Positions 53,087 to 61,401 of a DNA stretch of 64,000 bases are shown in pieces. Source of the stretch: Nocardioides insulae DSM 17944. Its GTDB lineage: Bacteria > Actinomycetota > Actinomycetes > Propionibacteriales > Nocardioidaceae. The number at the start of each line of letters is the position of its first letter. The first letter of the stretch is position 1. The notes beneath the pieces were generated by a model that was not told where the DNA came from, made no database searches, and worked only from the letters and a program-made list of their open reading frames with translations. Both the position numbers and the translations under genes were made by a program. The stretch is taken from the NCBI RefSeq assembly GCF_000422825.1, contig NZ_KE383928.1, positions 124,001 to 188,000 on the forward strand. The letters run 5' to 3'.

Positions 53087-53949
53087 CGCTCGCCCCGGAC
53101 CGCGAGCAGGTAGCCGTCGTCGAGCGTGGCGGGGCAGGTCACGGCACCGTGGGGCGGTCTGCCGAGATTGCGGAACCCTCCCTCGCCGGTCATCCAGGAG
53201 CGGTCCGCGGCCGGGTCTGCCGCCTCCGACTCCCACACCCGTCCCTCCGCCAGGCCGCGCAGCCCGGCGGGGGTGCCGTCGAAGACCACCGCCCCGCGCG
53301 TCATCACGAGAACCCTGGTGCACAGGGTCGCGACCTCGCCGGTGTTGTGGGTGGAGATCAGGACGGTGCCGCGCCGGGCGTTCTCGGCGAGCAGCGTGCG
53401 GAGTTCGAGCCGCTGCTCCGGATCGAGGCCGGTCGCGGGCTCGTCGAGCAGGAGCAGTTCGGGGGTGCCGAGCAACGCGGCCGCGAGCGCGACCCGCTGC
53501 TGCATGCCGCCGGACAGCGTGCGGATCCGCCTGCGGGCCACGTCCTGGAGACCGACGAGTTCGAGCACCCGCGAGCACTCCCGCGCCCGGAGCCTCCGGT
53601 CGGTGTGCTCCTTGAGGATCGCGACGTACTCGACCAGCTCGAAGGCGGTGAAGGACGGGTACAGCTCGGGGGACTGCGGCAGATAGCCCAGTCGCCGGCG
53701 GATCTCGAGCCGCTCGGAGGGCCGGGCCGGGTCGAGCCCGAGGAGCTCGAGAGCACCGCCTTCGGGCGCGAGCACGGTGGCCAGGACGCGGAGCAACGTG
53801 GTCTTGCCGGCCCCGTTGGGCCCGAGCAGTCCGATCACACCGCCGCTGAGGCTCAGGTCGATGCCGTCGACGGCCGTGGTCCGGCCGAACCGCTTGGTCA
53901 GCCCGGTGGCCGCGACGGCGGCCGTACTCGGGGCGAGGATGTCGGTCAC
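53083..53949 (-). CDS. ABC transporter ATP-binding protein
   Basis: 288 residues. Walker A GPNGAGKTTLLRVLATV, Q-loop in LGYLPQSPELYPSFTAFELV, signature TLSGGMQQRVALAAALLG, Walker B LLLLDEPATGLDPEQ and the switch histidine in ISTHNTGEV. It is a canonical ATPase of the ABC-2 group and works with the membrane proteins encoded on both sides. All junctions are four-base overlaps. Confidence 0.93.
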   Translation of the reverse strand: MTDILAPSTAAVAATGLTKRFGRTTAVDGIDLSLSGGVIGLLGPNGAGKTTLLRVLATVLAPEGGALELLGLDPARPSERLEIRRRLGYLPQSPELYPSFTAFELVEYVAILKEHTDRRLRARECSRVLELVGLQDVARRRIRTLSGGMQQRVALAAALLGTPELLLLDEPATGLDPEQRLELRTLLAENARRGTVLISTHNTGEVATLCTRVLVMTRGAVVFDGTPAGLRGLAEGRVWESEAADPAADRSWMTGEGGFRNLGRPPHGAVTCPATLDDGYLLAVRGER

Positions 53950-54752
53950 AGGGTCCTCCGGTAGGCGAGCCGGTCACGGCGCAGGACCGCGACGGCGAAG
54001 GCGAGGACGGCGGCCAGCAGGCAGCCGTACTGGACGGGCGCGGCGGTGACCAGGTCGACCACCAGTTCGGTGCCGTTGCGGCGGGCGGCCACGCCCACAG
54101 CCACCGCCCACACCGTGCCGAGGACCGCCGCGACCACGGCCGGGTCCAGCCGCGAGGTACCGACGGCGAGGACGACTCCGGACAGGGCCAGCCCGGGCAA
54201 CAGCCAGGCGAGCGCGACGGCCGCGGGTACGCCGACGACGAGGGCGGCGAGGACCCCGAGCGGGCCCGCGACGCAGGAGACCAGCAGTGCCCGTCCGGCC
54301 ACCATCCGGATGCCGGCGGCGGGCGCGGCCAGGGAGAGCTCGCCGACCGGGTCGGCCTCGCGGCGATAGGCGAGGACGACCGCGACCATCGGGGCGAGCG
54401 GTGCACCGGCGAGGAGAGGGGTGGGCACGCGTTCGGTGCCCGCCAGGGCGGCGATGCCGAGGGGGAGTACGACGAGCAGGGCGACCGCGAGGCCGAAGGC
54501 CGCGACCAGCGGCCGGGTCGCGGCGGCGAGTCGCAGCGCGGGTGTCGCCGTACCGCTGTCGAGGGCGGCGTTGAGCGCGGCCCAACGGCGGGCGCTCTCG
54601 GCGGCGGAGGCCGGATCGGCGGTGCGGGCGAACCGGTCGCGGCAGGTGGCGCACCCGAGGAGATGGCTCTCCACGGAGGCGACGAGGACGGGCGCGGCGG
54701 TGCCGGACCGATACGCCTCCAGGTCCAACGGCTGGGCGTGCCAGGCGTTCAC
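53946..54752 (-). CDS. Zinc-finger anti-sigma factor fused to a polytopic membrane domain
   Basis: 268 residues from GTG at 54752 (AGGAG seven bases upstream). The N-terminus carries a short zf-HC2-type anti-sigma motif: HLLGCATCRDRF (H-x3-C-x2-C) at about residues 30-41, directly after the sigma factor gene. From about residue 80 six membrane segments follow (PLVAAFGLAVALLVVLPLGIAAL and onward), more than the single helix of ordinary anti-sigma factors. It may combine sigma-factor control with a transport or sensing role for the ABC system. Overlaps sigma and ATPase genes by four bases. Confidence 0.78.
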   Translation of the reverse strand: MNAWHAQPLDLEAYRSGTAAPVLVASVESHLLGCATCRDRFARTADPASAAESARRWAALNAALDSGTATPALRLAAATRPLVAAFGLAVALLVVLPLGIAALAGTERVPTPLLAGAPLAPMVAVVLAYRREADPVGELSLAAPAAGIRMVAGRALLVSCVAGPLGVLAALVVGVPAAVALAWLLPGLALSGVVLAVGTSRLDPAVVAAVLGTVWAVAVGVAARRNGTELVVDLVTAAPVQYGCLLAAVLAFAVAVLRRDRLAYRRTL

Positions 54753-55303
54753 AACAGTGCTCCTCTCAACTGGGTCCGGGCTCGGCTCATCCGGCTCTTC
54801 ACGGTGCCGCTCGGAATGCCGAGGAGGGCGGCAGCCTCCCGGGTGGAGAGCCCGTCGAGGACGGTGGCCTGGACGACGGCCAGCAGTTCGGGGGACAGGC
54901 TCTCCAGCGCGACTCCGATGCTGCTGTGCTCGAGCCGGGCCAGGACCAGTTCCTCGGGTGAGTCCGGCTCCCGGGTGCGCAGACCGCTCAGCCGCTCGAC
55001 GACGTTGCGTCGGGGACGGAGCTCGTGCAGGAGGGAGCGGATCGCGATGCCCCACAGCCAGGCCGCGACCTCGCCCTCCCCGCGCCAGCCACGGGGTCGC
55101 CGCCAGACGCTGAGGAACGTGTCGTCGATCGCCTGATCGACGATCGCGGGGTCGGGGCAGCGGTAGGTGAGCCGGGCGCTCAGCCAGGGCTCGTGTCGGC
55201 GGAACAGTTCGTGGAACGCCGATCGGTCCCCGTCGGCGACCGCGGTCAGCAGGACGGCGTCAGTGCGCTCGTCCTCGCCAGCCGGGATCCGTTCGCCAAC
55301 CAT
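54749..55303 (-). CDS. ECF-type RNA polymerase sigma factor
   Basis: 184 residues from ATG at 55303 (AGAGG six bases upstream); an ATG at 55342 would add 13 residues but has no better site. Sigma-2 region IVDQAIDDTFLSVWRRPRGWRGEGEVAAWLWGIAIRSLLHE and sigma-4 helix-turn-helix LSTREAAALLGIPSGTVKSRMSRARTQLR are complete. It heads a six-gene operon and is followed by its presumed anti-sigma factor with a GTGA overlap; autoregulation is likely. Confidence 0.92.
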   Translation of the reverse strand: MVGERIPAGEDERTDAVLLTAVADGDRSAFHELFRRHEPWLSARLTYRCPDPAIVDQAIDDTFLSVWRRPRGWRGEGEVAAWLWGIAIRSLLHELRPRRNVVERLSGLRTREPDSPEELVLARLEHSSIGVALESLSPELLAVVQATVLDGLSTREAAALLGIPSGTVKSRMSRARTQLRGALL

Positions 55304-55438
55304 CACGCACCTCTGTGCCGCTGGGCGACCCATTCGGTTCACGCGTGTCGACGATCCGTCCCGGAACCGGCTCGACCACGCCGTCCCAGGATAGGGCGGG
55401 ACGCCGCCCGAGCGCTCGGAATTCGGGCACCGGCGGGC

Positions 55439-56833
55439 TCAGACGGGCACGAGCAGGGCGACCACCATGACCATGGGGAGCGAGATGACCGAGGCGATCG
55501 ACGTGACCACGGTCAGCGTCTTCAACGTGCCTGCAGTGGACAGGCCGAGCAGCGCCTTGAACATCCAGAAGAAGTTGCTGTTGACCTGGAGGGCGAACAT
55601 GGCGCCGGAGGCGATGGCCAGGCCGATGCCGATCGGCGCGACGTCGATGCTGTCCAGGATCGGGGCGATGATCCCGGAGGCGGTGATGGCCGCGACCGAG
55701 ACGGACCCGATCGCCAGGTGGAGCACCGCCGCCACGAACCAGGCGAGCAGCACGCTGAGCACCACCGGCGTACCCGCCTCGGCGGAGAACAGGTCGCCGA
55801 GCACCGAGTCGAGGCCGGTCTCGGTGATGACCGCGCCGAGTGAACCGCCGACACCGGTGATCAGCAGGATCTCGCCGGTGGTGTGGAAGCCGTTCTCCAT
55901 GGCGTCGTTGGTACGCCGGCCCCCCATCGTGGTCCGGGCCAGGATGTAGGCGCCGAGCAGGCCGATGAACAGGGCGATGTTGGCGTCGCCGATGAAGGCG
56001 ATGAAGGCGTTCGACCAGCCGCCGAGTTCGGCGAAGGCCGCGAACGCGATGAGCACCAGTGGCACCAGGATCGGCAGGAACAGCACGACCAGCGGGAGCC
56101 GACGCTCGGGGAAGTGGCGGGTCTCCTCCGCCTCGGCTGCCCCCTCGGAGCCCGAGCGCGCCTCCTCCGGTTCGGCCTCCTGCGCGAGCATCGCCTCGTC
56201 GGGCTCCTCGTCGGTGCCCGGCTTCCAGTAGCCCGTCCGCAGCACGACCCGCATGATCACCGTGGTGATCAGGGCCGTGGCCAGGCCGATGACCACGCCG
56301 TACGGGAGATAGGTGCCGAGAGGTACGTCGAGCAGGCCGGCGATCGAGATCGCCGCGAGCCCCGGAACGACGAAGACGTACCCGGCGAAGATGCCGGTGC
56401 CGAGCGCGGAGGCCATCAGGGGCAGTCCGTGCCGCCCGATCCGCGGGGCGGCGGACCTGGCGACCGGCGAGGCGAGCACGACCTGCACGTCGACGTAGAT
56501 GGAGGGCATCACGACCGCCAGCAGGGAGGTCATCGCATACGGCAACCGGGTGGCCCCCAGATGGGCCACCAGCACCTCCACCAGGCGGTGGAAGGCCCCA
56601 CTGGCGTGCAGGAGCGCACCGATCACGACGCCGAAGCCGATCAGCAGGCCGACCTCGGCCATGATGTCGCCGAACCCGGTGGTGATCGCGACGACGGTGC
56701 CCTCGAAGCCCACGCCCCCGGCCAGGCCGAGGTAGAGCGAGCCGAGGACCAGGGCGATGACCGGTTCGACCTTGAACCGGATGATCAGGCCGACGACGAT
56801 CAGGATGGCGATGGTGGTGTGGACGGCGACCAA
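55439..56833 (-). CDS. GntP-family permease (gluconate:H+ symporter type)
   Basis: 464 residues with about 12-13 membrane segments. GntP-family features include IRFKVEPVIALVLGSLYLGLAGG at the start, IGFGVVIGALLHASGAFHRL, ITGVGGSLGAVITETGL and HLAIGSVSVAAITASGIIAPIL. A central acidic cytoplasmic loop (EEPDEAMLAQEAEPEEARSG region, about 195-225) is longer than usual. It should import gluconate or a related sugar acid; no catabolic gene or regulator is adjacent. Confidence 0.88.
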   Translation of the reverse strand: MVAVHTTIAILIVVGLIIRFKVEPVIALVLGSLYLGLAGGVGFEGTVVAITTGFGDIMAEVGLLIGFGVVIGALLHASGAFHRLVEVLVAHLGATRLPYAMTSLLAVVMPSIYVDVQVVLASPVARSAAPRIGRHGLPLMASALGTGIFAGYVFVVPGLAAISIAGLLDVPLGTYLPYGVVIGLATALITTVIMRVVLRTGYWKPGTDEEPDEAMLAQEAEPEEARSGSEGAAEAEETRHFPERRLPLVVLFLPILVPLVLIAFAAFAELGGWSNAFIAFIGDANIALFIGLLGAYILARTTMGGRRTNDAMENGFHTTGEILLITGVGGSLGAVITETGLDSVLGDLFSAEAGTPVVLSVLLAWFVAAVLHLAIGSVSVAAITASGIIAPILDSIDVAPIGIGLAIASGAMFALQVNSNFFWMFKALLGLSTAGTLKTLTVVTSIASVISLPMVMVVALLVPV

Positions 56834-56984
56834 GGCAACTCTCCCGGATGAGTGGGGGCGCGGCTATCTGAACGCTAGCCGACAGTGACCGGGGTCACAT
56901 ACCCAGCGCGCCGTCCGCGGGTGAGCGCCAGGACGCGAGGGGAGGAGGGACGCCCTCGGCCCTGTTCTGCTGGTGACGGCACGC

Positions 56985-57356
56985 TCAGCGTCGACGGCCG
57001 AGTGAGACCACGACCCGCGACCCGGAGGCCTCGAGGATGACGCTCTCGAGCACCATTCCGACCGGCGTCGTCGTGCTCGCAGGTGGGAGCAACCCGATGA
57101 CGGGAACGTCGGTCAGCTTCGCGATCACCTCGAGGCGGGTCCACCGCTGCCAGAACTGATCGCGCCCCAGGCGGGCCCCCAGCGCTGGGGGAACCGGCCG
57201 CTCCCGCTCGGCGTCGATCGCGATCTCACCTCGTGCCTCGGGCCCGATCCACGCGACCACCCTGCCGTCGTCGAGGTGGCTCCGCACGGCGTGGGCGGCG
57301 AGTTCGGAGTCCGACCCCACGACCAGTCGGGCGGCCGGGTCAGATGCTGCCGCCAC
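56985..57356 (-). CDS. Small 4'-phosphopantetheinyl transferase-like protein
   Basis: About 123 residues from a GTG at 57356, which overlaps the SDR gene by 17 bases; the start is uncertain. The stretch FWQRWTRLEVIAKLTDVPV matches the PPTase core W-x3-E-x3-K (commonly WTRKEAYLKATG), with Leu replacing the first Lys. Length is near that of AcpS rather than Sfp. It closes an operon encoding a carrier protein, an AMP ligase and a reductase, so loading phosphopantetheine onto that carrier protein is a sensible inference. Degeneration of the motif leaves it open whether it is active. Confidence 0.55.
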   Translation of the reverse strand: MAAASDPAARLVVGSDSELAAHAVRSHLDDGRVVAWIGPEARGEIAIDAERERPVPPALGARLGRDQFWQRWTRLEVIAKLTDVPVIGLLPPASTTTPVGMVLESVILEASGSRVVVSLGRRR

Positions 57357-58113
57357 CGTCGACCACGACGGTCTCGCCGTTGATGTTGGTCTGCTCCCAC
57401 AACAGCATCCGCACCACCGGAAGCACATCGGCGGGAGTGGTCATCTGGCCCGAGGGCGTACGGCGCCGGATCGCATCCAGCTGCGTCGAACCGAGTACGG
57501 CAGACATCTCGGAGGCGAAGAAGCCGGGCGCCACCGCGTTCACCAGCACTCGGCCGCCGAGCTCCCTGGCCAACGACCTGGTCGCAGCATCCATCCCACC
57601 CTTGGCGGCCGAGTACGCGACCAGCCCGGGGAAACCGCGCTGCCCGCAGATCGACGTGACGTTGAGGATCCTGCCCCGCACCCCGCGGCCCAGCATCCGG
57701 CGCACCACGAGCCGGGCGAGCAGCAACGGCGCGGTCAGATTGGTCTCGAGGATCTCCGCGATGCGCTCCTGCGAGGTGTGAACATGCAGCGAGTCCTGCC
57801 CGATCGCCGCGTTGTTGACCAGCGCGTCGACCACGCCGAACCGGCTCTCCACCTCACGCACGAAGGCCTGCGTCGCGGTGGTGTCGGTGATGTCGACCGC
57901 GCCCAGGTGCACCCGGCCGGGGTGGTCATCGGCGAGCTCCTTCATCTCCGCGCTCACTGTGCGGGCGAACGCCGCGACGTTCACGCCACGCTCGGCCGCA
58001 TCGGTCGCGATCGCCAGGCCCAGCCCGCGTGAGGCGCCGGAGATCAGGACCACCTCCGCGGGCGGGACCGGCCCGCGATCGTTGTCCGGGCTCGTCTCGG
58101 TGGTCTCAGACAT
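57340..58113 (-). CDS. Short-chain dehydrogenase/reductase (FabG-like)
   Basis: 257 residues. NAD(P)-binding GASRGLGLAIA near residue 26, NNAAIG, catalytic Ser in ILNVTSICGQ, and YSAAKGG with the Tyr-x3-Lys pair; C-terminal VNAVAPGFFASEM and NGETVVVDGGGSI are typical of 3-oxoacyl-ACP reductases. With a carrier protein and an AMP ligase in the same operon, it may reduce an acyl group tethered to that carrier. It overlaps the ligase gene by eight bases. Confidence 0.88.
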   Translation of the reverse strand: MSETTETSPDNDRGPVPPAEVVLISGASRGLGLAIATDAAERGVNVAAFARTVSAEMKELADDHPGRVHLGAVDITDTTATQAFVREVESRFGVVDALVNNAAIGQDSLHVHTSQERIAEILETNLTAPLLLARLVVRRMLGRGVRGRILNVTSICGQRGFPGLVAYSAAKGGMDAATRSLARELGGRVLVNAVAPGFFASEMSAVLGSTQLDAIRRRTPSGQMTTPADVLPVVRMLLWEQTNINGETVVVDGGGSI

Positions 58114-59359
58114 CGCTCTTCAGGGACTCCTTCAGTGGGATCTCGGTGCGGAAGAGGAAGCGGCGCGGGACGCCGTGCGCGGGCAGGCGGTCGCGTGCCC
58201 AGGAGGACAGGTGTTGCTCGAGTACAGGGCCTCCCTCGGCCCCGGATCGCGGGACCACGGTGGCCTGCACCACCGCGCCCACCAGGGGGGCCCGTCGCGC
58301 CGAGACCTGCGCCCAGGCGACGTCCGGGTGGGCCTGGAGCACCTCGCGGACCGCCGCGGCCGAGACCTTCGATCCACCCACGTTGATCTCGTCGGTATCG
58401 ACCCGGCCGGTGATGAGGATCCGACCGGCGCGGCGCTCGACCCGATCGCCGGTGCGAACCGGGCCGCTCAGGCCGGTGCCGTGATGGGGCGAGGTGATGA
58501 CCAGCTCCTCGCCCCCGCCCTCAGCGGCTGGGACGACGTCCAGGACGGGGCGGCCGGGGCGGACGCGGCCGAGCCACTCCTCGGGGAATCCGGCGCGGCC
58601 GTCGTGGACGACGATCGACGCGCCGACCTCGCTGGAGGCGTAGATCCAGGAGACGCGAGCGGTCGGGAAGACGGCGAGGAGCTGGTCCAGGATCGCCTGG
58701 TCGACCGGCTCCCCACCCAAGGTCACCTGCTGCAGCGGTACCTGCGCCAGCGCGTCGGACTGCGACATCAGGGTCTGTCGCCAGAACGTGGGAGTGCCCG
58801 AGGCCGCGGTCACCTCCTGCTCGGCGGCGACCTGGGCCCACCCGTCCACGCGCGCTGGGTCGAGGAGCACCAGATCCTGCCCCGGCAGTGAGAGACCCAG
58901 CGTGATCACCTGCCACCAGGCATAGCTGCCCGGGGAGTACGGGCACAGCCAGCGTCGCGGTGGCAGATCGCCTGCCACGGTGCTGAGGCTGGCCAGAGTG
59001 TGGCCGATCCGCTTGGGCCGGCCGGTGGATCCCGAGGTCAGCAACCACAGCCGGCCGCTCTCGCCGTCACGGGGGCGGGTGGGAGACGCCTCCTCCTCAC
59101 CCCGGATCGCGAACCCGTCTGCTCGCAGCTCGGCGCGCATGCCGGGATCGAGTCGTTCGCGACCCACCACCAACAGCTCCGCACGGTTGAGGGCGTGCTG
59201 CCACACCCAGGCGAGGGCGTCCTCACTGTCCGCGACCGCGGCCGCGGTGGGCTCGTCCCCACGCACGACGGGTGGGAGGTCGCGCCAGCGGCGGGTGCTG
59301 CCGTCTGCGCCGATGAGCAGGTTGTCGGCGCCCGCAGTGGTCGTGGCGGCCCGGCTCAC
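58106..59359 (-). CDS. AMP-dependent acyl/aminoacyl ligase (ANL superfamily)
   Basis: 417 residues from GTG at 59359, shorter than the usual 500-550 because the N-terminal half is trimmed. Adenylation motifs are present: LLTSGSTGRPKRIGHTLASL (A3), YASSEVGAS (A5), RTGDRVERRAGRILITGRVDTDEINVGG (A7/A8) and a terminal catalytic-lysine segment PLKESLKSDV (A10). It would activate an acid as the adenylate and load it onto the carrier protein encoded immediately upstream (GTGA four-base overlap). The substrate is unknown. Confidence 0.87.
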   Translation of the reverse strand: MSRAATTTAGADNLLIGADGSTRRWRDLPPVVRGDEPTAAAVADSEDALAWVWQHALNRAELLVVGRERLDPGMRAELRADGFAIRGEEEASPTRPRDGESGRLWLLTSGSTGRPKRIGHTLASLSTVAGDLPPRRWLCPYSPGSYAWWQVITLGLSLPGQDLVLLDPARVDGWAQVAAEQEVTAASGTPTFWRQTLMSQSDALAQVPLQQVTLGGEPVDQAILDQLLAVFPTARVSWIYASSEVGASIVVHDGRAGFPEEWLGRVRPGRPVLDVVPAAEGGGEELVITSPHHGTGLSGPVRTGDRVERRAGRILITGRVDTDEINVGGSKVSAAAVREVLQAHPDVAWAQVSARRAPLVGAVVQATVVPRSGAEGGPVLEQHLSSWARDRLPAHGVPRRFLFRTEIPLKESLKSDV

Positions 59360-59616
59360 GATTGCTGCAGCTCGACGAGCAGGTCGAGTACGTCGCCGAC
59401 CGTGGTGATGGCGCGCAGTCCGGCGGCTTCGAAGTTCAGCTCCATGCCGACCTCGTCCTCCACCCGCAGAGCGAGCTCGGAGAAGTCCAGCGACCGGAAG
59501 CCGATCTCGGCCAGTTCGGCGCTGTCGCCGGTCTCCCCGCCCGGGAGTCGTTTGCCTTGGGCGGCGAGTACCTGCGCCATCTGGTCTCGGACCTGCGCAC
59601 GGGACATCGATTGCAT
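59356..59616 (-). CDS. Free-standing acyl carrier protein
   Basis: 86 residues. The phosphopantetheine attachment serine is in AEIGFRSLDFSELALRVEDE, matching the DSL-type motif of carrier proteins, with the acidic helix 2 that follows (SELALRVEDEVGMEL). First gene of the carrier-ligase-reductase-PPTase operon; a TATACA element 15 bases upstream of the ATG would place transcription start close to the coding region. Unlike fatty-acid ACP it is not near fab genes, so it probably carries a special acyl group for the adjacent sugar pathway. Confidence 0.86.
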   Translation of the reverse strand: MQSMSRAQVRDQMAQVLAAQGKRLPGGETGDSAELAEIGFRSLDFSELALRVEDEVGMELNFEAAGLRAITTVGDVLDLLVELQQS

Positions 59617-59803
59617 GGCCGCACTGTATAGGCGAGGAAACCTGAGAATCCGTGATTCTCGGGCGTCCTGATATTGGTGAGGGCGATATTTGAGCGGCGT
59701 TCATCTCGCGTCCACGGAATGCATTTCGTCGTTCATCCTGACTTTGCCGGAATTTCGCCTGGATGCTTCTCGCCGGCAGTAGCGGGGATGGCAGGCTCTG
59801 GGC
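59617..59803. promoter_or_regulatory. AT-rich divergent promoter region of the surface-sugar locus
   Basis: This 187-bp gap separates the carrier-protein operon from the pse genes and is much richer in A and T than the surroundings. It contains a perfect inverted repeat GAGAATC CGT GATTCTC at 59644-59660 and, on the minus strand, TATACA near 59628. Both operons could be co-regulated from here. Confidence 0.55.
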
Positions 59804-60337
59804 ATGCTCCGAACTGCCGCCGACGTTGATGTCGAGATGATGCGATCCTGGCGAAACCAGGAGGCGAATCGAGATATCAGCATCAATTCCCACGAGATCA
59901 GCGCCGAGGAGCATCGCTCCTGGTGGCAGGCGGTGAGCACTGACCCGGGACGGCGGGTGCTGATCTTCGAGGTCGACGGGCGACCGCTCGGTGTGGTGAC
60001 GTTCTTCGACATCGACCTGAACTCGGATCTCCCCAGTGCAGCGTGGGGCTTCTATCTGGACCATCACACCGTGACGGCGGAGGGGACGGCGATGCTGGCC
60101 TGGATGAAGGTGATGGCCGCCGCCATCGACTACGCCTTCGACGTCTTGATGGTCGACGTCTTGTACGCGGAGGTCCTCGAGCACAACGACCCGGTCCGGA
60201 GGATGAACCGGCGCTACCGGTTCGTCGAGGGCACTCCAGAGGAGCGCACCGTCGATGACCGCGCGATCGCCGTGATCCCACTCTCCCTGCATCGTGCGGA
60301 TCGCCGTGCCGTTGCGGGCCGGGAGGTCCCCGCGTGA
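59804..60337 (+). CDS. PseH-like GNAT N-acetyltransferase
   Basis: 177 residues, GNAT fold of the PseH/RimJ-like group: MMRSWRNQEANRDISINSHEISAEEHRSWW is the typical N-terminal RNxxxxR...HxxW pattern; GVVTFFDID and the AWGFYLDHHTV segments are also characteristic. PseH acetylates the 4-amino group of UDP-4-amino-4,6-dideoxy-AltNAc in pseudaminic acid synthesis. It overlaps the PseI-like synthase gene by four bases, supporting that pathway. The natural acyl donor could be non-acetyl, given the carrier-protein genes next door. Confidence 0.85.
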   Translation: MLRTAADVDVEMMRSWRNQEANRDISINSHEISAEEHRSWWQAVSTDPGRRVLIFEVDGRPLGVVTFFDIDLNSDLPSAAWGFYLDHHTVTAEGTAMLAWMKVMAAAIDYAFDVLMVDVLYAEVLEHNDPVRRMNRRYRFVEGTPEERTVDDRAIAVIPLSLHRADRRAVAGREVPA

Positions 60338-61401
60338 GCGCCGCAGGCAGCATTCGCCTCGCAGGCCCGGTGGAGGCGAGCATCGGAGGCGATCGCCCGC
60401 CGTTCGTGGTGGCGGAGATGTCCGGCAACCACAACGGCGACCTGGGTCGTGCCAGGGAACTGGTCCGCGCTGCCGGCGAGGCCGGCGCCCACGCACTCAA
60501 GCTGCAGACCTACACCGCCGACACCATCACCCTCGACGTCGACTCCCCTCACTTCCGCCTCTCGACCGACCACCCGCTGTGGCCCGGTCGTCGCCTGCAC
60601 GATCTCTACACCGAGGCGCACACGCCCTGGGAGTGGCACGCCGAACTGTTCGAGCTGACCCGTGAGCTCGGGATGGTGCCGTTCAGTGCGCCGTTCGATC
60701 CGACCGCGGTCGACTTCCTCGTCGAGATGGAGGTGCCGATCCTCAAGTGCGCCTCCAGCGAGATCACCGACCTGCCGTTGATCCGCACCATGGCAGCCAC
60801 CGGCAAGCCGGTGATCATCTCCACCGGCACGGCGACCATGGCGGAGATCGATGCGGCGGTCCGAGCTGCCCGGGAGACGGGGAACGATCAGGTGATCGTG
60901 CTGGCCTGCACCGCGTCGTACCCGGCGCCGCCCGAGGCCTCCAACCTGCGGTCGATCCCGGTGCTGCGCGACGCTCTCGACGTACCGGTCGGCCTCTCGG
61001 ATCACACCCTGGGCATCGGCGCCTCGATCGCGGCCGTGGCGCTGGGCGCCTGCGTCATCGAGAAGCACCTCACGCTGGCTCGGGACGACGGCGGGGTCGA
61101 CAGCGCCTTCTCCCTGACCCCCGACGAGTTCGCCGACCTGGTGACCGGCACCGCTGTCGGTTGGAGCGCCCTGGGGGAGGCCCGCGTCGGCCCGAAAGAG
61201 GTCGAGCGCGAGGGCCTGCGTTTCCGCCGCTCGCTCTTCGTCACCCGCGACGTCCGCGAGGGGGACACCGTCTCGGCCGACAACGTCCGCTCGGTGCGGC
61301 CCGCGAACGGGCTGGCGCCGGAGCGTTTCGGCGAGATCGAGGGGCGTACGTTCCGCGCCGCCGCTGTCGCGGGGACGCCGATGTCGCTCGACCTGCTGTG
61401 A
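60334..61401 (+). CDS. pseI: Pseudaminic acid synthase-like (NeuB/PseI) enzyme
   Basis: 355 residues from GTG at 60334. NeuB-type TIM barrel with PseI-like segments: FVVAEMSGNHNGDLGRARELV, ALKLQTYTADTITLDVDSP, LYTEAHTPWEWHAELFELT, KCASSEITDLPLIRTMAATGKPVIISTGTATMAEI and DHTLGIGASIAAVALGA, then a C-terminal antifreeze-like SAF domain (FVTRDVREGDTVSADNVRSVRPANGLAP). It condenses PEP with a diacetamido-hexose to a nine-carbon nonulosonic acid. The remaining pse genes (pseB, C, F, G) are presumably outside the window. Confidence 0.9.
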   Translation: MSAAGSIRLAGPVEASIGGDRPPFVVAEMSGNHNGDLGRARELVRAAGEAGAHALKLQTYTADTITLDVDSPHFRLSTDHPLWPGRRLHDLYTEAHTPWEWHAELFELTRELGMVPFSAPFDPTAVDFLVEMEVPILKCASSEITDLPLIRTMAATGKPVIISTGTATMAEIDAAVRAARETGNDQVIVLACTASYPAPPEASNLRSIPVLRDALDVPVGLSDHTLGIGASIAAVALGACVIEKHLTLARDDGGVDSAFSLTPDEFADLVTGTAVGWSALGEARVGPKEVEREGLRFRRSLFVTRDVREGDTVSADNVRSVRPANGLAPERFGEIEGRTFRAAAVAGTPMSLDLL

